DNA of 64,000 bases from Bacteroidota bacterium (GTDB lineage Bacteria > Bacteroidota > Bacteroidia > Chitinophagales > Chitinophagaceae): contig VGMN01000003.1 of NCBI GenBank assembly GCA_016866355.1, forward strand, positions 115,111 to 179,110. The letters run 5' to 3'. The translations under genes and the position numbers were made by a program. Numbering within the stretch: position 1 is the first letter of the stretch; every line of letters begins with the position of its first letter. Below, piece by piece: positions 59,310 to 64,000 of the stretch. Below the pieces are notes generated by a model. It did not search any database. It had not been told where the DNA came from and saw nothing but the letters and a program-made list of their open reading frames with translations.

Positions 59310-61292
59310 TCAATAAGATCGTAGTTTTTGAATAGCAGCATCTAGTCTTGCGGTAGCTAAAAATTGTTTTTCCAAGACTGTGCTAAAAGGAACTGGCGTG
59401 TCTAGTGATGCGCAACGCATCACTGGCGCATCCAACCATTCAAAACAATGCTCCCCAATCCAAGCAGCAACTTCTCCCCCGTACCCCCCCGTAAGTGTGT
59501 CTTCATGTAATACTAACACACGACCGGTATCACGCACTGCTTTTTTGATGGCATCTGTATCCAATGGCAAAAGTGTTCGCAAATCAAGAATTCCTATGGA
59601 ATAATCCGGATGCCTAGCAGCATATTCAATAGCCCAGTGTACCCCTGTGCCATAGGTGATAATGGTAATTTCTTCCCCACTGGAAATTTGTTTAGCCTTA
59701 CCAATCTCAATTTCATAATAGGTTTCAGGCACCATCCCCGTTATAGAACGGTAAAGTGCTTTATGCTCAAAGAATAAAACTGGATTGGGATCGTTCAACG
59801 ATGCAATCAACAATCCTTTTGCATCAATGGGTGTGGAGGGATAAACAACCTTTAATCCGGGAATATGCGTGAACCACGCTTCATTACTCTGTGAATGAAA
59901 GGGTCCTGCTCCTACGCCAGCTCCCGTAGGCATCCGAACAACTACATTAGCATTTTGTCCCCACCGATAATGAATTTTAGCCAGGTTATTGACAATTTGA
60001 TTTAATCCAACCGACACAAAATCTGCAAACTGCATTTCTACCATTGAAGGATAACCCTCAAGAGAAAGCCCCAACGCAGTACCAAGAATAGCACTTTCAC
60101 AAAGTGGCGTATTTCTTATTCGTTGCGCTCCAAATTGCTGTACAAACCCTTCCGTAATTTTAAAAGCACCTCCGTAGGCGGCAATGTCCTGTCCCATTAA
60201 AACAAGACGAGGATCTTTTTCCAACTGTTGTTTTAACCCTTCACTTATAGCGTCTACAAAGCGTGATTCTCTACCTTGATCATCAGTGGTTAATACAGCC
60301 AACGGTTCCATTCGCGGAGCATACACATCATTCAATTCATTTTCCGGAACAGCAATAACAGGAGCAGGCGCCAGTCCAATGGCCAGTTCTGCTTCTATTT
60401 TTTGTTTGAATTCATTTTTGATATCCGCAACATCAAAATTTGTTAGTACCCCTTGTTCAATTAGATAGCGTTCGTAATTTTTTATGGGATCCTTTTGTTC
60501 CCAGGTAGTAAATAATTCAGCAGGTACATATTTTGTTCCACTAGCTTCCTCATGGCCACGCATCCGAAATGTCATACACTCGATGAGATAGGGCTTTTGG
60601 TTTTTAATACAGTACTCTCTAACTCCTTTGATAGTATCGTATACGGTTAAAATATTATTTCCGTCAATACAAACTCCTTCCATTCCATAGCCTGCCGCTT
60701 TATCTACTAGTCGTTCACACCGATATTGTTCTTGCACCGGTGTACTTAATCCGTATCCATTATTTTCAATCAAAAAAATAACAGGCAGCTCCCATACGGC
60801 TGCCACATTCAACGCCTCATGAAAATCTCCTTCACTAGTACCACCATCACCTGTGAATGCTAGCGAAACTTTATCTTTTTGGGCTAGTTTAGTTGCCAAA
60901 GCGGCTCCGTCCGCTACGGCCAACTGAGGACCCAGATGTGAAATCATTCCACAGATATGATGCTCCTTACTCCCAAAATGAAAACTACGCTCTCTTGCTT
61001 TACTATATCCTTGTTGGGTCCCCTGCCATTGGAGAAATAATTGATGTAGCGGCATTTGCCGGGTAGTAAACACACCCAAGTTGCGATGCAGCGGCATGAT
61101 CCATTCATCATCTTCCAGTGCCAAAGTGGCTCCAACAGCAATCGCTTCTTGCCCAATCCCACTAAACCATTTAGAAATTTTTCCTTGTCTTAATAAAACC
61201 AACATTTTGTCCTCGATCATGCGGGGCCATAATAACTGCCGGTAAAATGAAAGCAATTGTTGATTTGATAAATCCTTACGATCAAAGGTCAT
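59310..61292 (-). CDS. Fused alpha/beta E1 component of a 2-oxoacid dehydrogenase
   Basis: A 660-residue thiamine-diphosphate enzyme. Residues 1 to about 320 are E1 alpha: GIGQEAIAVGATLALEDDEW near 46, the TDP motif TGDGGTSEGDFHEALN near 147 and YLIECMTFRMRGHEEASGTK near 238. About 340-660 are E1 beta: LVLMGQDIAAYGGAFKITEG near 371, ILGTALGLSLEGYPSMVEMQ near 410 and AGPFHSQSNEAWFTHIPGLK near 475. Branched-chain (2-oxoisovalerate) E1 is the best guess; the E2 and E3 genes are not here. It gives the decarboxylation step feeding acyl-CoA for branched fatty acids. Confidence 0.88.
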   Translation of the reverse strand: MTFDRKDLSNQQLLSFYRQLLWPRMIEDKMLVLLRQGKISKWFSGIGQEAIAVGATLALEDDEWIMPLHRNLGVFTTRQMPLHQLFLQWQGTQQGYSKARERSFHFGSKEHHICGMISHLGPQLAVADGAALATKLAQKDKVSLAFTGDGGTSEGDFHEALNVAAVWELPVIFLIENNGYGLSTPVQEQYRCERLVDKAAGYGMEGVCIDGNNILTVYDTIKGVREYCIKNQKPYLIECMTFRMRGHEEASGTKYVPAELFTTWEQKDPIKNYERYLIEQGVLTNFDVADIKNEFKQKIEAELAIGLAPAPVIAVPENELNDVYAPRMEPLAVLTTDDQGRESRFVDAISEGLKQQLEKDPRLVLMGQDIAAYGGAFKITEGFVQQFGAQRIRNTPLCESAILGTALGLSLEGYPSMVEMQFADFVSVGLNQIVNNLAKIHYRWGQNANVVVRMPTGAGVGAGPFHSQSNEAWFTHIPGLKVVYPSTPIDAKGLLIASLNDPNPVLFFEHKALYRSITGMVPETYYEIEIGKAKQISSGEEITIITYGTGVHWAIEYAARHPDYSIGILDLRTLLPLDTDAIKKAVRDTGRVLVLHEDTLTGGYGGEVAAWIGEHCFEWLDAPVMRCASLDTPVPFSTVLEKQFLATARLDAAIQKLRSY

Positions 61293-61325
61293 GGTACAAA
61301 TTTGAGAAAATAAATCTAACAGCCA

Positions 61326-62600
61326 TCAGACTACCACTAGTTCATAGAAATCTGCCGGATTTAAATAACGCTGAGCCAATGCTTGTAGCTGTTGCGCATT
61401 CACATTGCGTATCGTATCAATGGTTCGATGAAAATGAGCAGGGGGTAGATTATTTAATAGTAGATTCTTCCATCGTGCAATCAATTGAAAGGGGCCGTCC
61501 AGATCTCCCAAGAGCCCTCCCATCATATAATTACGGACCAAGTTCAACTCTTCCTCCGAAATTGGTTCATTACACAATCGGTTCATTTCTGCATAGACCT
61601 CCTTTATGGTAGCCTCACAAACTTCTTTTCCAGCTTCCGTACTAATCATCCAGGCAGAAGTTTGCTGTAGATTGAGTAGATAACTATGAATACCGTAGGT
61701 GTATCCTTTTTCCTCCCGAATATTACTCATGAGTCTTGAACCAAAAAATCCTCCAAAAACGGTATTCAAAACAAGTGCTGGTAAAAAATCAGGATGGTGC
61801 CTGTCAGGAAATGGTCTGGCCAGACGAATAGCACCCTGTACACCTGCTGGGTCATTTTGAATATTGAATTTTTTTTGAGTAGCTGGATGGCAGGGATGCA
61901 TAGGCAAATCCGGAATAGTAATCGGAAGATCTCCAAAATATCGATTCAATTTTTCTACTATATCACCAGGTATTTTACCAGCAACAAAAAGTTGAAAATG
62001 TCCCTGTTTGTAATAGCGCTCATAGAATGCAAGCAAGGCATCACGAGTCAGCGCATCAAAAGAACTGGGAGAACTATATTTCCCATAGGGATGTTCCTCC
62101 CCAAATAAATAAGCATCAATTAAACGACCTGCTACATAATCTGATTTACGCAGATTGACAGACAACCGTTGTTTCATGTTTTGCTGGTAGAGCAATAATT
62201 CATGCGAAGGAAATACTGATTCAGTAAGCACTTCCCGTATCAGCGGTAATAATACATCAGTATGCTTGTTTAAGCAGTGTAATGTAATACTTGCTTGTTC
62301 GTTATAACAACCCCTGTTAACATAGGCCCCTACATAATCAATCTTCTCATCTAATTCATAAGCGGTATGTGTAGTAGTGCCGGCTCGTAATAAATAATTG
62401 GTAGTAGCTGCAATCAGATTTTGACTCTCGTAACAATTACCCGCTTTATAGAGCCATTCAATTTGTAAAACCTCCTCGGCCCCCGCATCAATCATATACA
62501 CATCCACCCCATTAGCTAATTGATGATGTGTGTAGGGTTTTAATTCCAGCTGATAATGTACCGCATCAACTATCGGTGGCATTTTTTTACGATCGATCAT
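61326..62600 (-). CDS. M16 family peptidase-like protein lacking the zinc motif
   Basis: A 424-residue M16-fold protein. At the usual metal site it reads AATTNYLLRAGTTTHTAYEL instead of HxxEH, so it is probably the non-catalytic partner. The C-terminal half keeps RLMSNIREEKGYTYGIHSYL near 310 (the R/Y pair) and LNLVRNYMMGGLLGDLDGPF near 370. Its start overlaps the catalytic gene by 4 bases (ATGA). The pair probably forms a heterodimer, as in mitochondrial processing peptidase-like complexes. Confidence 0.85.
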   Translation of the reverse strand: MIDRKKMPPIVDAVHYQLELKPYTHHQLANGVDVYMIDAGAEEVLQIEWLYKAGNCYESQNLIAATTNYLLRAGTTTHTAYELDEKIDYVGAYVNRGCYNEQASITLHCLNKHTDVLLPLIREVLTESVFPSHELLLYQQNMKQRLSVNLRKSDYVAGRLIDAYLFGEEHPYGKYSSPSSFDALTRDALLAFYERYYKQGHFQLFVAGKIPGDIVEKLNRYFGDLPITIPDLPMHPCHPATQKKFNIQNDPAGVQGAIRLARPFPDRHHPDFLPALVLNTVFGGFFGSRLMSNIREEKGYTYGIHSYLLNLQQTSAWMISTEAGKEVCEATIKEVYAEMNRLCNEPISEEELNLVRNYMMGGLLGDLDGPFQLIARWKNLLLNNLPPAHFHRTIDTIRNVNAQQLQALAQRYLNPADFYELVVV

Positions 62601-63841
62601 GCGGAAGGATTTGCGTAATAATAAAGTGTGTTTTGATTCTCAGTTCGAAACAACTCATTGGATACAGCTGCAATTTGTGCAGTTGTTACCGAAGCATACT
62701 TACTGAGTTCCAGGTTCATCCAGGCTGCATCACCAAGTAATTCATAATAAGCTAAACTGCTGGCACGGCTCATTACACTCATATCTTCAAATGCAATAGC
62801 GCTTTCTGTTTTGTTTTTTACTTTCTCTAATTCCTGTTCTGAAGGGGGTTGAGATAGGAATGCATTGAGCTGTTCTTGCAGGGCTTGTTCTGCTTTTTCC
62901 ATGCTAACGCCCTCCACTAGTTTTCCTTCAATAGTAACCAACCCCGGATCACTACTTCCAAAATGATAACAGTCTATATGTACAAATAATTTTTGCTCCT
63001 TTACTAATTGCTGATGTAAACGAGAGGAGGCGCTACCTCCCAGCATATCGGTTAATAAATCGGTAGCGTGGTAAGAAGCCCCTAACCGATCCGTCATATG
63101 CCAGGTTTTACAAAGAAGATCTAATGGAACGGGAGCTTGTATCATTTTAAAGCGGGCAGCCGTTTGAGTAGGTTCAATGGGCAACTTACGCTGGTACCGC
63201 GTTCCTGAAGGAATAGGACCAAACCATTTTTCCGCTAAGGCACGCACTTGTGCAACATGCACATTACCCGCCACAACCAGAATAGCATTGCAAGGCGTGT
63301 AGTATTTAAAGAAAAAATCTTTCACTTGTTGCAAACGTGCTTGTTCAATATGTGCCAGTTCTCGACCAATAGTCATCCAACGATATGGATGCACTTGATA
63401 AGCCAAGCTGCGCATATGACTCCACACATCACCGTACGGTTTATTTAAATAATGCTCTTTGAATTCTTCGCAAACCACTTTTTGTTGTACGCCTAAACTC
63501 TTTTGGCTAAAGGCCAATGAAAGCATTCGATCACTTTCTAACCAAAAAGCAGTTTCCAAATTATCGGCAGGGAGTTGTATATAATAATTGGTAAGGTCAT
63601 TGGTGGTGTATGCATTGTTCTCGCCACCTGCTAACTGCAAGGGTTCGTCATAATCAGGAATATGTAGAGACCCTCCAAACATCAGGTGTTCAAATAAATG
63701 TGCAAAGCCTGTTTGATCAGGGTCTTCGTCACGGGCCCCCACATCATATAGCACATTCACAACTGCCATTGGAGTAGAAACATCCGTATGTACCAACACA
63801 CGAAGTCCATTAGAGAGTGTAAATCGATCAAATGTTATCAT
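62597..63841 (-). CDS. M16 family zinc metallopeptidase, catalytic
   Basis: A 414-residue peptidase with the inverted motif HLFEHLMFG at residues 48-56 and the third zinc ligand in VVCEEFKEHYLNKPYGDVW near 125. It resembles insulinase/PqqL-type peptidases without a signal peptide, so it acts in the cytoplasm or by unusual export. The non-catalytic partner follows in an overlapping reading frame. The -7 box TAACTTTG ends 7 bases before the ATG. Confidence 0.9.
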   Translation of the reverse strand: MITFDRFTLSNGLRVLVHTDVSTPMAVVNVLYDVGARDEDPDQTGFAHLFEHLMFGGSLHIPDYDEPLQLAGGENNAYTTNDLTNYYIQLPADNLETAFWLESDRMLSLAFSQKSLGVQQKVVCEEFKEHYLNKPYGDVWSHMRSLAYQVHPYRWMTIGRELAHIEQARLQQVKDFFFKYYTPCNAILVVAGNVHVAQVRALAEKWFGPIPSGTRYQRKLPIEPTQTAARFKMIQAPVPLDLLCKTWHMTDRLGASYHATDLLTDMLGGSASSRLHQQLVKEQKLFVHIDCYHFGSSDPGLVTIEGKLVEGVSMEKAEQALQEQLNAFLSQPPSEQELEKVKNKTESAIAFEDMSVMSRASSLAYYELLGDAAWMNLELSKYASVTTAQIAAVSNELFRTENQNTLYYYANPSA

Positions 63842-63848
63842 GAAGGGG

Positions 63849-63856
63849 CAAAGTTA
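63849..63856 (-). promoter_or_regulatory. Promoter -7 box of the M16 pair
   Basis: Minus-strand TAACTTTG, exact TAnnTTTG, seven bases upstream of the ATG at 63841. Divergent with the plus-strand box at 63890. Confidence 0.55.
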
Positions 63857-63889
63857 ACTGTTCAGCAGGCTTTCTTAATGGAAGAGGTG

Positions 63890-63897
63890 TAACTTTG
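63890..63897 (+). promoter_or_regulatory. Promoter -7 box of the radical SAM gene
   Basis: TAACTTTG, exact TAnnTTTG, five bases before the ATG at 63903, so the mRNA is probably leaderless. Confidence 0.55.
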
Positions 63898-63902
63898 CGG
63901 CT

Positions 63903-64000
63903 ATGTTAACAGATCAGTTATTACATCGTGCCTTACAATTTGAATCGCTGAGTCAGGAAGAGGGTTTGCACTTATTCAAGCAGGCGCCTTTGGCTGATTT
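63903..64000 (+). CDS. Probable radical SAM menaquinone-futalosine protein (MqnC/MqnE type), start only
   Basis: Only 32 residues are in the window (MLTDQLLHRALQFESLSQEE and GLHLFKQAPLADF). The pattern of a short helical lead with LSxEEGxxLxxxAPL matches the N-terminus of aminofutalosine/dehypoxanthine futalosine radical SAM enzymes (CofH-like family). The radical SAM CxxxCxxC motif would lie past the edge, so the assignment is tentative. It is driven by its own -7 box. Confidence 0.45.
   Translation, partial: MLTDQLLHRALQFESLSQEEGLHLFKQAPLAD

Noticed and set aside
59470..59500. Runs of C (CCCCC and CCCCCCC) in the E1 gene, possible frameshift site
   Set aside because: The E1 reading frame continues intact through both runs with the expected conserved residues.
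1..64000. CRISPR arrays, tRNA/rRNA genes, insertion sequences and prophage genes
   Set aside because: No regularly spaced repeats, cloverleaf-like sequences, transposase or integrase motifs or attachment-site duplications were seen.

Overview
The window looks like core chromosome of a Bacteroidota bacterium, most likely family Chitinophagaceae (inferred from gene content; no 16S or housekeeping phylogeny was possible). The signs are gldC, DUF4290 and DUF3078 proteins, an alternative complex III (act) operon, a porin-family beta-barrel, aminofutalosine-type radical SAM at the edge, moderate-to-low GC, no Shine-Dalgarno sequences, and the Bacteroidota promoter -7 box TAnnTTTG in front of many genes. 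I see no insertion sequence, prophage, CRISPR array, tRNA, rRNA or toxin/defence island, and no gene-free stretch longer than 300 bases; the longest is 272 bases at 54423-54694.

Layout. 1-2009 (minus): cvpA-like, YqeY-like, gldC and a glycosyltransferase. 2072-7581 (plus): DUF4290 protein, guanylate kinase, CNNM/CorC protein, TatC, RpiB, secreted M28 peptidase, ended by a bidirectional terminator. 7649-14274: deoxyhypusine-synthase-like protein (minus), then hydrolase, trans-sulfuration enzyme and TIGR02757 protein (plus), fatty-acid-hydroxylase-like protein (minus), FAH-family hydrolase and flavin reductase (plus). 14424-18597: porin, LysRS, then SDR and aldo/keto reductase. 18631-24380: coaX / outer-membrane protein / lptC operon and three glycosyltransferases. 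24433-32147: meaB, typA, hydrolase, fabH, lipid kinase, heme A synthase and RNase HII. 32153-35518: a marR / acyl-CoA dehydrogenase / korB operon with a visible operator. 35575-38776: glycosyltransferase, DUF3078 protein, trmB and an alkyltransferase-like protein.

38778-54422 (minus) is the centrepiece: about 15.6 kb with 14 co-directional, tightly spaced genes, actA-actB-actC-actD-actE-actF-ctaC-ctaD-ctaB-two subunit III genes-subunit IV-SCO-DUF420. Together they encode a quinol:cytochrome c oxidoreductase (ACIII), its partner heme-copper oxidase, and factors for heme O and CuA assembly. Heme A synthase is separate (30422-31489), and TatC (4638-5492) could export the Tat-signal-bearing ActB. 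54695-64000 holds a small membrane protein, purN, three envelope/secreted genes (carboxypeptidase-regulatory-like protein, N-acyl-D-amino-acid deacylase, serine hydrolase), a fused E1 dehydrogenase, an M16 peptidase pair and the start of a radical SAM gene.

I do not find a convincing new multi-gene system. The best observations are regulatory and gene-structural: a near-perfect 20-bp palindrome wedged between the marR -7 box and its start codon; an SCO gene whose membrane anchor is encoded upstream of its first ATG and seems to need a CTG start; a recurrent TAnnTTTG-to-ATG spacing of 4-7 nt suggesting leaderless mRNAs; an ActA with a sixth heme site; a cysteine-less alkyltransferase-like protein; and near-zero spacing between convergent genes.
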